Source of the DNA: Pinus tabuliformis
Taxonomy: Eukaryota; Streptophyta; Pinopsida; Pinales; Pinaceae
NCBI GenBank assembly: GCA_031772625.1
Contig: CM062819.1
Span: 1,229,493,070-1,229,557,069, forward strand
Direction: 5' to 3'
Length of the DNA stretch: 64,000 nt
Below the pieces are notes generated by a model. The model made no database searches and was not told where the DNA came from. It worked only from the letters and a program-made list of their open reading frames with translations. The first letter of the stretch is position 1, and every line of letters starts with the position of its first letter. This document shows positions 47,916 to 59,256 of this stretch, piece after piece. Made by a program: the position numbers and the translations under genes.

Positions 47916-48852
47916 TGTTGGGATGAGGTCCCCTGGGTCAATTTTGGGGCACAAAGCCCAAGTTTTGTTACGTAAAGTCTTCGAAAACTGTGGTCGTGGA
48001 GCACGTAGATAGTAAAGGAGTCAAAAATGGTTTTACCCTTCTTTTATGTTAGTTGAGTTGGATTTCGAAGATCTATAAATAAAGGTGCCTTAGGGATGTA
48101 TAAAGGAGGAGAAGTAAGGAAGTAGTCTATGGAAAGAGTCTAAGGGGTTAGCGTAGGAGAGTAAGAAGGAAGGCTATGTAGTTTTGTGCACAAAGGCCTA
48201 AAGTAGAGTCTACAACTGCGTGTGCGGACCCCTGTAACTAAGTCCGCAGGGAAGTCTTGAGTCTGTAAGTTGAACTGATTATCAATATAAAAGATTGTTT
48301 TCGAAATTCCTATGTTTACCCATTTACTTCTATTATGTATGAATGCGCTTTATGATGTGATAAATAATTCTTGTATGAAATAATGATGTATTGATGCGTG
48401 ACTTTACATGGTTTATATTGTTATATGAACGCAATTGACATTAAGTGTTTACTTGAAGATCATAATATTGCATGTTAAAGTTATCCAACACTTAAGCAGG
48501 TCTGAATAATTGCTGGGTTAAGAATAGTGTTGGATGCACATAAGTGGCAAATTAGCCTGTTTAGGATCCGCAAAAGCTAGTCATAGACCTTTGTGGAGGT
48601 TTAGAGTTTGATTCAAGTAAGTTAAATCGATAAGACTTAAAGGCTTATCAATTTGCGTGAAGGCAAATTTAGGGCACAAAACGACATCACGTTGACCTCT
48701 GGGTGTGGAAACTTGAATCGAGCATCCCCCCATAATGCTCCAGGTGAGACTTCAGTCCACGCTCTGTGAATTGATACCAAAAGGGCCAGTAGTGTAGGGA
48801 TTTGTCTGGTGCAACTAAATCTGAACCTCGGTCAAGACCCACAAAGCCAACA
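47916..48852 (+). repeat. NA1 5' LTR
   Basis: 937 bp. TATA-like tataaataaagg at 48073-48084. Aligns with 50768-51728 except for an indel holding the palindrome at 50928-50949. Confidence 0.9.
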
Positions 48853-48854
48853 AA

Positions 48855-48873
48855 TGGTTCCATTGTCGGGAGA
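48855..48873 (+). promoter_or_regulatory. NA1 primer binding site (Asp-tRNA type, degraded)
   Basis: tggttccattgtcgggaga follows the LTR after two bases. It resembles TGGCGCCGTTGCCGGGGA, which I recall as the tRNA-Asp primer site of some plant Ty3 elements, with about five mismatches. Confidence 0.6.
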
Positions 48874-50694
48874 AAGATTTTGCCGGAGGCTGCACAGTGC
48901 ATCCCTCTGGGCAATAAAGGACGTGAAGCACATCACTGAGACCAAAGTCTTCTGGGTATTGATGGAGGTGAGCATTCACATGGCCATCAACTAGAATTCA
49001 CAGTTGTACCCAATGGTATTTGAACAGCTTTTAGAGTACGCGAAGTTTAAAGCTGACGTCCACTGTGTATACATCAGGGCATGGAAGGATCTGCAACAAA
49101 AATAGTTTGACCTACCTTACCTTGCTACAGATGACGCTATTCAGGAGGTCATCAAGCATTAGACAACAGATTGGCATACTCCATCTGATCTGGCTGTGGG
49201 CACCAGCAAATCTGCAGAGAAGAAAAGGAAGGAGGTAGAAAAGAAGAAGGTCTAGCAGTTGGCCAAGAAGTGCAGAAAAGAGGCCGAGGAGAAGGATAGG
49301 GTGGAAAAGGAGCGCACTGTGAAGCAGCAAGCCAAACAATAAGAGCATGACTTTGAGCATAGTGGAAAGTCTCCATCGCCCCAAACAAAGGAGGAGGAGC
49401 AGTCAGAGCAGGGTGATGGTGGTCAGGAGGAACAAAGCACTCCCTTCCAAATAAAGAGATACAGTGATTAGTAGAAGAAAGGGCCACGAAAGAAGTCAAA
49501 AGTGGAAAAGCTATCACTGGATCCAATCACTATGACAGAAGGCAACCTTGACGAAATTGGAGACAAGGTATGCGATACCATAGTGAAATTGCTGTAGTAG
49601 TTCGAACAGCAGTAACAACAGGTGCTAAGTACCATTTAGAAGGATCTACGTGAGCTGCAGATCCAAACCAGTAGGATCTAGGTGAGTGCAAGGCAAGTAA
49701 GCATTCCATAGAAAAGTTTGGCACCAGGAACCAGTCAAGCTACAGAGATGGTTAGGTCACTTTATCTCGGGCAATCATGCTACCAGATGGATCCTTGAGT
49801 GCAGAGGCGGACAATGATAAGTTCGTCGTAAGTTCTTTGAAAAACATTGGTCTCAACCTCGCAGCGCTGCCCAATGAATATCAGTTTATAGCACAAGAGC
49901 AATGCATGCTAAGCCTAATTAGTGAATATAGGGTTAACAATGGGAAGATGTTCACCGAAAAGACAGACACACTAAAGGCAAAGGAGACAATACATGTACA
50001 GAGCGCTCAGATAGCATCTGAAGTAGCAGAAGCTTGTAGAATGGTGCCAGAGTTGCACATACCATAGGAAGCACCATTGGAGGCAAAGATCAGAAGGCTT
50101 GCTATAGGTGTACGCGATGCCAAGTCCAAGGTGGCCCAAGTCCAGTTTGAGTTAAACATGAAGATAACATAACTGGAGCTGAAGTCACAACCCTCCACCC
50201 CGCTACAGGTTAGAGAACAATGTGAAGCCGCTGTTAAGGATGGATTTGTGATAGTGGATGCCATAGTCGGGGACTAAACTGTGCTGTTTGAGCAAGCTAT
50301 GGAGGTAGTAACGACTCTACAGGAAGATCCCAACCTGCAGAGATTGAATACAGAAGTTCGTGAGTTACAACAACAATATGACGAAATAAGGGAAACGACG
50401 TGCACCCTTGCTACAGCTCAATGTCTTGCTAAGCTACAGGAGGCCAAGAAGTTGCTTACATAGGTGGAAGCAGTGCAGAAGAAAGCGGTTGTTCTTAAGG
50501 CTAGATTGGGGCCTTGGTTGGATGAGGCCTACATCGTCTCTGCCAATATTCAGGAAAAATTGGTGAACTTGCAGAGTACGCAGCAAAAGATCAAGCAGGA
50601 CAGTGCAGGACCAACCATAGAGTAGCTAGTGGAATAGATCAAGCAGGCAGCCACGTAGAGCACGAGTGGAGTATGGTTGAAAAATTGGATCTGA
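48868..50694 (+). pseudogene. NA1 unknown coiled-coil protein, ~600 codons
   Basis: Two successive frames with one shift near 49765-49790, ending at TGA 50692-50694. N-terminal part (48900-49170) is globular with VFWVLMEVSIHMAIN and VFEQLLEYAKFKADVHCVYI; then a Lys/Glu-rich helix (49200-49340, KKRKEVEKKK, KEAEEKDRVEKERT), an acidic Gln/Glu stretch, and a long helical C-terminus (49850-50690) with heptads such as LQEDPNLQRLNTEVRELQQQ and AKLQEAKKLL. Inside it I count 16 TAG, 4 TAA and no TGA stops, nearly all where Gln would fit. Start codon not evident; first in-frame ATG after the primer site is near 48959. No zinc knuckle, protease, RT or IN. Function unknown. Confidence 0.6.
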
Positions 50695-50752
50695 GGGATC
50701 TTCACAGCAAGATCTCCATGCTAGCCAAGTGACTTGAGGGTAAGCCACAATC

Positions 50753-50767
50753 TTTGTGTTGGGGGCA
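50753..50767 (+). promoter_or_regulatory. NA1 polypurine tract
   Basis: tttgtgttgggggca directly before the 3' LTR (tgttggg at 50768). The gggggca ending is the same form as the internal gggggcatgc copies of TA1. Confidence 0.65.
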
Positions 50768-51728
50768 TGTTGGGATGGGGTCCCCTAGATCAATTTTGGG
50801 GAAAAGATCTCAAGTTTTGTTATGTAAAGTCTCCAAAAATTGAGGTCGTGGAGTGCGTAGATAGTAAAGGAGTCAAAAAGGATTTTACCCTTCTTTTATG
50901 TAAGTTGAGTCGGCTTTTGAAGATCTACCCATGGTCCGTGGACCATGGGATTATATAAATAAAGGTGTCTTAGGGATGTCTAGAGGAGAAGTAAGGAAGT
51001 AGTCCATGGAAAGAGTCTAAGGGGTTAGCGCATGAGAGTAATAAGGAAGGCTCTGCAGCTGTGTGCACAGAGGTCTAAAGTAGAGTCCGTAATTGAGTGC
51101 GCAGACCCCTGTAGTTGAGTGCAAAGGGAAGTCTTGAGTCTGTAAGCTAAACTGATTATCAAAGGAAAGTATTGTTACTGAAATTCCTATGTTTACCCAT
51201 TTACTTCTATTATGTATGAATGTGCTTTATGATGTGATAAATAATGTGTGTATGAAATAATGATGTATTTATGTGCAACTTTACATGGTTTATATTTTTA
51301 TATGAATGCAGTTGACATTAAGTGTTTACGCGAAGATTATACTATTGGATTTTAAAGTTATCCAGCACTTAAGCTGGTATGAATAATTGCTAGGTTAAGA
51401 ATAATCTTGCATGTGCATAAGTGGCTGATTAGGCTATTCAAGGTCTACAAAAGCTAGTCATAGACCTTCGCGGAGGTCTAGAGGATGATTCAAGGAAGTT
51501 ATATTGATAAGCCTTAAAGGCTTATCGATCTACGCGAAGGCAAATTTAGGGCACAAAATGAATCACGCTGATCTCTAGGTGCGGAAACTTGGTTCCAGCA
51601 TCCCCCCATATTGCTTCAGGTGAGACTTCAGTCCACACTCCACGGATTGATTCTGAAAGGGCCAGTAGTGTAGGGAATTTTTTAGTGCAAATAACTCTAA
51701 ACCTGGGTCAGGACCCACTAAGACAAAA
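50768..51728 (+). repeat. NA1 3' LTR
   Basis: 961 bp partner of 47916-48852, with a perfect 10 bp inverted repeat (50928-50949) beside the TATA-like ttatataaataaagg (50951-50965). Confidence 0.9.
50928..50949. repeat. 22 bp palindrome next to the NA1 TATA box
   Basis: cccatggtcc, two bases, ggaccatggg: perfect 10 bp arms. Absent from the 5' LTR, where agatct runs straight into ataaataaagg. Confidence 0.95.
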
Positions 51729-51733
51729 TCTAT

Positions 51734-53870
51734 CAACAATAGTAACATTAAATTCCTATAACAACAGTAACCACCTAGTCACTCTACCGCTAGTAAATGG
51801 TTTATTCATTAAATATTTTATCATAGAATGATCAGTATGCACAAAGACTTCATATCCTGTGATGTAGTGTCTAAATTTATTGATAGCAAAAATTACAGCC
51901 AAAAAATCTTTCTCGGTCACTATATAGTTCAATTCAGTGGGTGACAAATTTTTATTGATGAAGTAAATAACATAAAGATTATGTGTTTTCTTCTTGTCCT
52001 AAAGTTGCGCCAATGGAAGTATCTAAGGCATTAGAGGAAATGTGGAATAGAAGGGACCAGTTGGGACCTCTCAAAACTGGTGCCTGCACTAATTTTTCCT
52101 TTAATGTCTCAAAATATTGTTAGGAAGCTGTGGACCAGAGAAACTCACTATCCTTACCTAACAATCAGAAAAGGGGAGTAGCTATCCTAGAAAAGTTCTC
52201 AATGAATCTCCTATAATAGCCTGCATGTCACAGGAATACTCTTACTTCCCTTTGTGTTTTGGGTGTAGGAAGATGCAATATAACTTCTATTTTGGTCGGG
52301 TCTACCTGGATACCTTTATTAGAAACTAAATGTCCTAGGACTACTCTTTCTTTGCACATTAATCTACACTAGTTATCACTCAAATCAAGGTGAGCCTCTT
52401 GGCAATGTAAAAGCACCTTTTCTATGTTTTTGAGGGCTACCTAGAATGAGTTACCAAACACTGAAAAATCATCCATATAGATCTCAACATGCTCGAGATT
52501 AGCAAAAATGGCTAGCACAACCCTTTGAAAGGTGGTTGGGGCATTACATAGTCCAAAGGGAAGCACTCGATAAGAAAATGTACCCCATGGACATGTAAAG
52601 GTGGTCTTATCTTGACCTGCGGGTGTGATCTGAATTTGGTTGTACCCACTGAAGCCATCTAAAAATGAAAAGTACTTTTTACGAGCAAGGGTATCTAGCA
52701 CATGATAAATAAAAGGAAGGGGAAAGTAATTCTAGAGAGTGGCTTTATTAAGTTCTTGATAATCAATGTAGATGCGCCATCTCCCATCCTTTTTCGGGAC
52801 TATTACCAACGGGGAGACCCACTGGCTATCGGATATAGGATATATAAATTTAGCATCTAATATTTTTTGTAATTATTCTTTCACAAGATATCTTAGCACA
52901 GGGTTCATGCGCCTTTGGGGTTGATGAACAAGTCGGATTCCCTTCTGGATATAAATATGGTGAGTACAGGTTTCAGGAGGTATGTCTTTCATGTCCTCGT
53001 AACTCCATGCAAAGGCATCAAGGTGATAACAAAACAAATCAACAAGCTGCTCTCGTTGAGATGAGTCCAAGTCTGAATTGATATGTAAGGATTTTCCTGG
53101 ACTAATTTCAACAAGAGTAGTCTTGGGCTCAAGAGTGCAGGAAGATGCTACTAAGACTGGTGATGAGGAGGGTTGAGAATCAAAATTTTCTTGAAAATAT
53201 GGACTAAATATTTGACGAAACATGTCAAACTTAGGCATTGAGTCCAAATTATTCAAGAAATATTGTAATTCACCCTCCTAGGTAGACTCTATATGATTGT
53301 GGATCAAAGAAACAAGTTGAGTCTCCTCATCACTACTGTCGTAATCTAACCACAAAGTGTCCTTGAGCTCCTGAATAGATCTAGATGGCAGGTATAAGGT
53401 GACTTTCTTCCTAGAGTCTCCATGTAAAATATACATATCACCAGAGTGACATCCAATGCAAGCATTAGCTGTGGCAACCCATGGTCACCCCAAAATCAGG
53501 GTATGTCCACCCATGGGATTTTTTGGCTAAAGGACAATAAATTCTACGAGGTATTCCCAAGAGTCTATGGAGACAACCACATCATCCAGTACACCTTCTT
53601 GCTTGATTTTTGATCTATCTAAAATTTCAATCACAGTAGGGGTAGGACAAGTATGGACCAACCCAAGTTAATCCGTGGTTTTCCTAGTCGTGACATTGAT
53701 GGCCGCACCCGGGTCTATTAACACATTGGGGACAAGGATACCACCTATCTAAACAAAGACAACTGGGTTTCCAGGAGCGGTATACTTTTCCATATGTGCA
53801 CATCCTATCATTAACTCAGCTGCTTGACCAACAAATTGAATGGTCTGAGGTTCTACTCTCTTCCTCCCTA
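51734..53870 (-). pseudogene. AT1 protease, RT and RNase H, inactive
   Basis: Protease near 53640-53730 (NVLIDPGAAINV, active-site Asp kept; HTLILG before a stop where a conserved residue is expected). RT 52440-52960: WRIYIDYQELNKATL, FSFLDGFSGYNQIQI, FTCPWGTFSYRVLPFGL, NAPTTFQR and the catalytic YMDD at 52468-52479, intact. RNase H 51756-52100 (TELNYIVTEKDFLAVIFAI, HTDHSMIKYLMNK), then TIVD where NA1 enters. It would copy element RNA into DNA. Multiple stops (52732, 52875, 52441, 51760 and others). Confidence 0.92.
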
Positions 53871-55877
53871 GCTTTTTGAGAAAGAGTTCCGTAATGATAT
53901 TTATGCAAACGAGGATCTCTCTAATATTATGAAGAAAAGGTACCCTTATGCAAATATTCCTCAACTCAGAAGCTAGACTGGACTCATGGTCACTCCTCTC
54001 CATAACTAGCCTCTCTGGGTAGGGAGGTTGGTTTGAAGAAGATGGTAACTTTGATGGTGCAAGAATGGGCTGAATGGTGTCATTGTTCTTCAAATGACGA
54101 GTAGTTTCCTCCTCATTTTCCTCCTCAATGATCACCATGGGATTTTTTTGTCTTTCTGGTGTAACTACTCTTCATGATCTCAATTGAATCTCATGTATCC
54201 CAACCAACAAGGTTGGATGAATAGGAGAATGGGGTGGTTCAACAAAACAGATTGGTTGCACCGCCTTATTATTAGAATTTGGTACTAGTTGAGCAGACAA
54301 TTGGGGTGTTTGAAAAGGTTGTGGTAAAGGTAATGGTGGCATCGGTTGACCTTTTTGAGGTAGGCGAGGAAAGGATGGTTTTGACATCTATTGAGGTGCA
54401 TATGTAGGAGGATATGACAACATCTGTGCAAGATAGGACTGATGTGAATGGTTTGACCCTCTCCATCCTTGTTTCCAAGATTGAGGGGTTTGCTCATACT
54501 AATAATGGTTCCCATGCTGGAAAGTTTGAGAGTGTTGAATGTTATAATAGGAATAAGATGTGCATTATGACCAAAAAAATGTGGTGAAGGTTCAGGAACC
54601 ATACTGCACCTACATGAGGCCAATTTCTCCATGCTAACATAGCATGTAATGGTTCAGGTTCAGAATTCTCCCCTGTAAATACATATTTTAATCCTGGTAT
54701 GGAGGGGCATTTCTCATTGGCATGGTTCTTTGCACAAATCACACATTTTAAATCAACGGGGAATTCTCTTAAAAGATGTTTTTTCCCGCATTTTGGACAA
54801 AAAATAGACAAAGACTCTTGTTCATCTACCAATTTCTGCTGAATTTTTAAAGAGTCTATTTGTTTGCTAACAATATTCATTATCTCAATTTTCATATTGT
54901 CCATTTTGTTCTCCAAACCAATAATCATAGCATCTCTAAGTCCAAGTTTACTAGTTTTATTTCGATTTCCTCTATTCGATCTAGATTGATTCTTTGAAAA
55001 TTTCCTGCACAAGTCACAAATTTGATCAAAAGCTTTATGAGCAATATCCCCTTGTCTTAATAAATTCAAATTATGCCTCTAATCTTCAGTAAGCCCATGT
55101 AAGAACAAGGTCCTGATAGTACTTATGTCAAATTGATGTTTCAACCTCTGGAGGATGTATAAAAATCTCTTTAAGTAATACTCCATGGTCTCATCACCAC
55201 CTTGCACAATGGCAAAGATCTCATCTTGTATTTCTCTAGTTTTACAATATTCTTGGTATTTAGTCAAAAACACCCTCTTCATTTGGTCCCAATTAGTTAT
55301 AGTTCTCCCTTCGAGTCCCATGAACCAGCAAGGCTGAGTCCTTGATAGTGGCAGGGAATAACTTTAATTTCTAAGCATCTGAAGAGTAATCATAAATTCT
55401 ACATAGGATGTCAAACTCAAAAAGAAAAGAATCAGGATCTTCATGCACCTTACCATAGAAATAAGGGAGAGCTGACAGTGGAATGTTCTTCATTTGAGTA
55501 ATTATTTTGGGATCCACTATTGGAAATCCAAAGGTGGATTGTTCATCAATTACCTGATTCTCGCCAGTCCCCTCAACATGATCCTCGTGCTCTGCCATTT
55601 TTGTTCCCTTGATAAAACCACTCCTGTTAAAGTGAGAAGGTTGACTATGGTTCAAATTGGTCTCTAGAGCACTACTAGTTTCCTTCTTCCCCTTCTTGGG
55701 TTGTGTAACACCTGAATTGATGTTTCCAGAATCCAAGTTGAGAGTTCCTGCATGATGATTTTGTGTCTATTTGGACTTTCTACCTACAAAAGAAGGTCCA
55801 ATATGAGAAAAAGTTTCAAATTTATCAATGTTCCCTTGACCCTTATTGGGCTTCGGTCCTCTACCCCTTTTAGGCAT
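53871..55877 (-). pseudogene. AT1 gag with two zinc knuckles, decayed
   Basis: Start at the ATG complementary to 55875-55877 (MPKRGRGPKPNKG), the first Met after the rearranged leader. The capsid domain spans 55500-55080 (IPLSALPYFYGKVHEDP, FEFDILCRIYDY, WDQMKRVFLTKYQEY, MEYYLKRF, FLHGLTED). Two knuckles near 54810-54700: CPKCGKKHLLREF, whose last Cys has become Phe, and CVICAKNHANEKC, intact. A Pro/Gln-rich stretch follows (54172-54480), then a helical part before protease (53890-54138). Several stops and frameshifts. Only 24 bases of leader remain upstream of the ATG before foreign CO1 LTR sequence. Confidence 0.88.
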
Positions 55878-55900
55878 TCATCTTAAAATAAAATCCAAAA

Positions 55901-56989
55901 AATATTGGTTGTGTGTAGAGTTAGAGTGATGCCTTTTCTATGGACTTGATGACACGTTTTTGATGCCGCGAATTACATATTCTTTAGTAGTTTTCATATC
56001 TTAAATGGCCACTAGTTTATTTGTTGTTGTAGCTTCTATGGTGAGGGTTGTAATGATTTTCTACAATGTTTTGAGTCAAAGTATATACTATGTATTTATT
56101 ATGTTTAAGGTTGAGTGACATTCTTGGATTGATGTATGTTTGATGTTGAGATGAGGAGAGCTTGTATGTTGGTTTGTTGAGTATTCTGCTAAGTTGACTG
56201 TATGAGGGAAAATTCATTGTGTTTCAGGTGTTAGTATTTAGATTGAGCATAGTGGTGATTATGAGTCGACTATGAAAATGGACAAAATGAGGCTTAGAAG
56301 TGTTTGATTGTAGAGATCGTGGATCCAGTGTGAAATATTTTGAAACATGGTCCAGAAAGGAGCTGGAAGGTTTGGGCATTCAATGTGGCGAGTGGTGGCT
56401 TGCAAGGTACATGGTGGCTTGCATATTTGGGGTGTAGCAGCATCTTTCAGGTAGTGGCCTTAGAACTTTGGAGTGGTGGCTTCCATCCAGTGGCGTATGG
56501 ATAGTCCAGTGGTGGCTAGGTGAGACTTATTGGGAGTGGTGGCTTCCAGTAGGTGGTGGCCTATAAAGTTGAGCGAGTGACCGCTTCCTATAGGTGGTGG
56601 CCTACAAAGTTCATACATGTTGTGTCATGGACCGAGTATTAGCTTACATGATTGGCAAGATGTGGCTTGCACACTAGTGGTGGCCAATGATCATATGTAA
56701 AGAATATCATTGCATATTAATAAGAAGAATACAACGAAGACTATCTATTGACAGTGGTTTTTACCCTTTAGGTTTCCACCTTACATCTATTGTCTCTTAT
56801 GTGTGATGATGTGTATGTTATTGATTGTTGTGTTGTTTCTTATATGTTTAATATATTTATATGATATGCTAATGTGTTGTTGGTTATGCATGAATCAATT
56901 ATTATGACAATAAAATTTAAAATTTGTATAAATTGGTCATAAGTCACACTATTGATTCACCCCCCTAGTAGTGTTCAAGGTATCTAACA
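55901..56989 (+). repeat. Second copy of the CO1 3' LTR tail
   Basis: 1.09 kb matching 26436-27024 joined to 40724-41208, including LTR2-specific bases (ttctttagtagttttcatatctta), not LTR1. It lacks the CO2 insertion and has a 22 bp local duplication near 56490-56512. Ends tatctaaca at 56989. Confidence 0.88.
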
Positions 56990-56992
56990 TTT

Positions 56993-59251
56993 TGATGGGT
57001 GCAAGAATTGTAGTTAAGAAAGGTCCTTTCAACACTTAATTTGTCAACCCGGGATTTTGTACACTTTGAGGCATAGCACATGAAATGCCAAGAAATGATA
57101 TGAACCTTATCTAATTTTATTCCTATTTCTTAAATCACAAATTTATAGAAACGAAATAAAAATGATGATCAAGCGGCAATTGATACTCAAAGAAAGTTTG
57201 GTGCTCGAATAAATGAAAAGTAATTTTGCAGAAACTAAAATGGATTCTTAATTCATTGTGAAAAATATTAACTAATGAAATGACCTTTTATATTTACCTT
57301 CAGTGAGACCGTGTGATAAATAAGTTATTCAATGTAAATGTCTTCTTTAGATATATTCTTTCATGCACTAAAATTTTATTCCTCTACTACAAGAACGTTC
57401 TTGTACCAAAACGTTGTGCCTACATTGGAATGAGGTTTAGATATCAGAAGGATGTTTTATACTTGTACTGAAGTTTTGACCTTAATACAGGAGTTCTAAA
57501 TCTTTGGGCTAGAACACTTTGATCATGTACCAGATTTGAGGTTATTGCACTAGATAATCAATATTTTTGCACTTGGTTTCTAGATTACTTTCGAAAAACA
57601 AAAAGGGTGTTAAGTAAAATAGAGTACAAAGCAAACAAAATTTGCAAGTAAACTCTCATAAGCATAAATATTCTTCAACCAAACTTAGATTCTAGATAGG
57701 AAATGATTTTCAAAAGTTAAAGTAAATCTTTCTTTAAAACAGAAAACTCCTCTATATAATTATGGAAATTATCTAGTTGTGTGAACAGGATTTTCTTAAG
57801 ATAGTTGTGTATTTAGATCTACCTTTTTAATGTTTTTTAAATCAGAGGGTTCATTCAATAATTAATCATGAAATTCAACCCTTTCTTTGAAAGTGTTCAG
57901 TGCAAGCACAAACCTGTCAGTTACTATAGCTTTTATTCCATATTCATCACAACACAATTAAATCTTAAGTGAAACCTCAGATATTAATAATTACTTTAGT
58001 TTAGAAACAAACATAAATCTTGCAGGAAGGAACAAAGAACTTTTGCAAATAGAAAGGAGTAAAAGACTTGTGAAAGTGAACCAATGAAATCAACTGGCAG
58101 AACCAGAAATGCACTAGCACAGGCAACGTGCTTGTACCGATCTTGCAAAAATGAAATCAAACATTAAAAGGAAATCTTATGGAATTGAAATCAAATACTT
58201 CTAAGCCTGCACACCACAAATCCATAACACAATAATTGTAAATCAAATCAAATCTGTAACTTGTGAGGAAAATAAATGTAAACAATAAATTCACGCTTGT
58301 ACTTTAAATTAAGTTAACACACCTTTAAAGAAATGGAGAACGAGCTGGGTTGGTTGGGTCCTCGCCAACCAGCTCGTTTCCCTGTTAAGAAATCGAGAAA
58401 CGCAGTTGGTCAAAGGTTCATCATAATGCAAATGGAAAATGAAACTGTGTACTGGCACATTCCTTTATATTAGTTTCAGAAGTGAAAATACATCTTGGAT
58501 CTGCGATCTATCCCAGAGAGGCGATACTCCAAAATAATTACAATCTCTTAGCAAAATTTTACCATAGCATCGCCCTCCTTAATTCCTATCAGAGTTTTAC
58601 ATTATATACAAGACTTTAGGCCTACGACCGTAACGAAATCATAATAGTAACTTAACTAATCCTTTCGGTTGTTTACAAAATACTAATCTAAGATATTTGG
58701 CCAAGGTCCTCATCTTCAATCTGTTGATTTCTCTCGCGCTCTAAGACCAACTCGAGGTCAACTAATGCTTTACTAAAGATACGCGTCGGTTTGTGAATTA
58801 TCATGGGAGTCCAAGAGTATTCCAGCTAGTGCAAGAATCCTACCAATGAGTTATCACGGGAGTGTTGGAATCTGCAAGCTGGTGCAGGAATCCTACCTGC
58901 ACTCAACCATTCTATTACAATGATTAATACATTTGTTTATCAAATATTTTAGGAAAGACAAATATTAGTTGCAAGGATAATTAAAGGTATAAAATCCATA
59001 AATAAGTAATTAAGTCCATGACAGGCCTTTAAATATGAAAATACAAAGAGGGTGCAAGAATGTGCATGATTTTAGATAAAGGTACAAGAATGAATAGGTT
59101 CTTAGGTTAAAACAACGGTTTACGTCATGTGTCTAGAGTAGGATAGAGGTTAAAAAATAAGAAAATTTAGCCTTAGGTTAAAACAACGGTTTACATCATG
59201 TGTCTAGAGTAGGATAGAGGTTAAAAAATAAGAAAATTTAGCCTACCAACA
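56993..59251 (-). repeat. AT1 right LTR (5' LTR or solo-type)
   Basis: 2259 bp partner of 41212-43396, flanked by cattt on both sides (56988-56992, 59252-59256) exactly like a solo LTR. Contains a 71 bp tandem duplication at 59101-59242 that the left LTR lacks. Confidence 0.88.
59101..59242. repeat. 71 bp tandem duplication
   Basis: Two units starting cttaggttaaaacaacgg at 59101 and 59172, one base different (tacgtcatg / tacatcatg). Confidence 0.95.
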
Positions 59252-59256
59252 CATTT

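Larger units (their letters stand above)
47916..51728 (+). mobile_element. Non-autonomous LTR retrotransposon NA1 with coiled-coil ORF
   Basis: 3.8 kb element inserted in AT1 between RNase H and integrase (the AT1 frame reads TIVD before it and RPGK after it). LTRs 47916-48852 (937 bp) and 50768-51728 (961 bp), TGTTGGG...; 5' LTR ends ca, the 3' LTR end has decayed to aa. Target repeat tctct (47911-47915) / tctat (51729-51733). Primer site at 48855, purine tract before 50768. The 1.9 kb interior encodes one decayed coiled-coil protein and no standard retroelement domain. LTRs are clearly diverged, so it is old. Confidence 0.9.
41212..59251 (-). mobile_element. Athila-like Ty3 element AT1, rearranged and interrupted
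   Basis: Minus-strand element: gag start at 55877, PR, RT (YMDD), RNase H, IN to 46480, an extra ORF region 43420-46050, polypurine tract at 43397-43416, left LTR 41212-43396. The RT reads FTCPWGTFSYRVLPFGL and YMDDFSVFG, the style of Athila-lineage RT. The right LTR (56993-59251) is separated from gag by a 1.09 kb copy of the CO1 LTR tail (55901-56992), so the primer site is gone. Flanks catct (41207-41211) and cattt (59252-59256). NA1 interrupts it at 47916-51733. Confidence 0.85.

Noticed and set aside
48868..50694. TAG read as Gln (recoded stop or alternative code)
   Set aside because: Plant nuclear genes use the standard code, and neighbouring elements show similar decay. CHG deamination is simpler.
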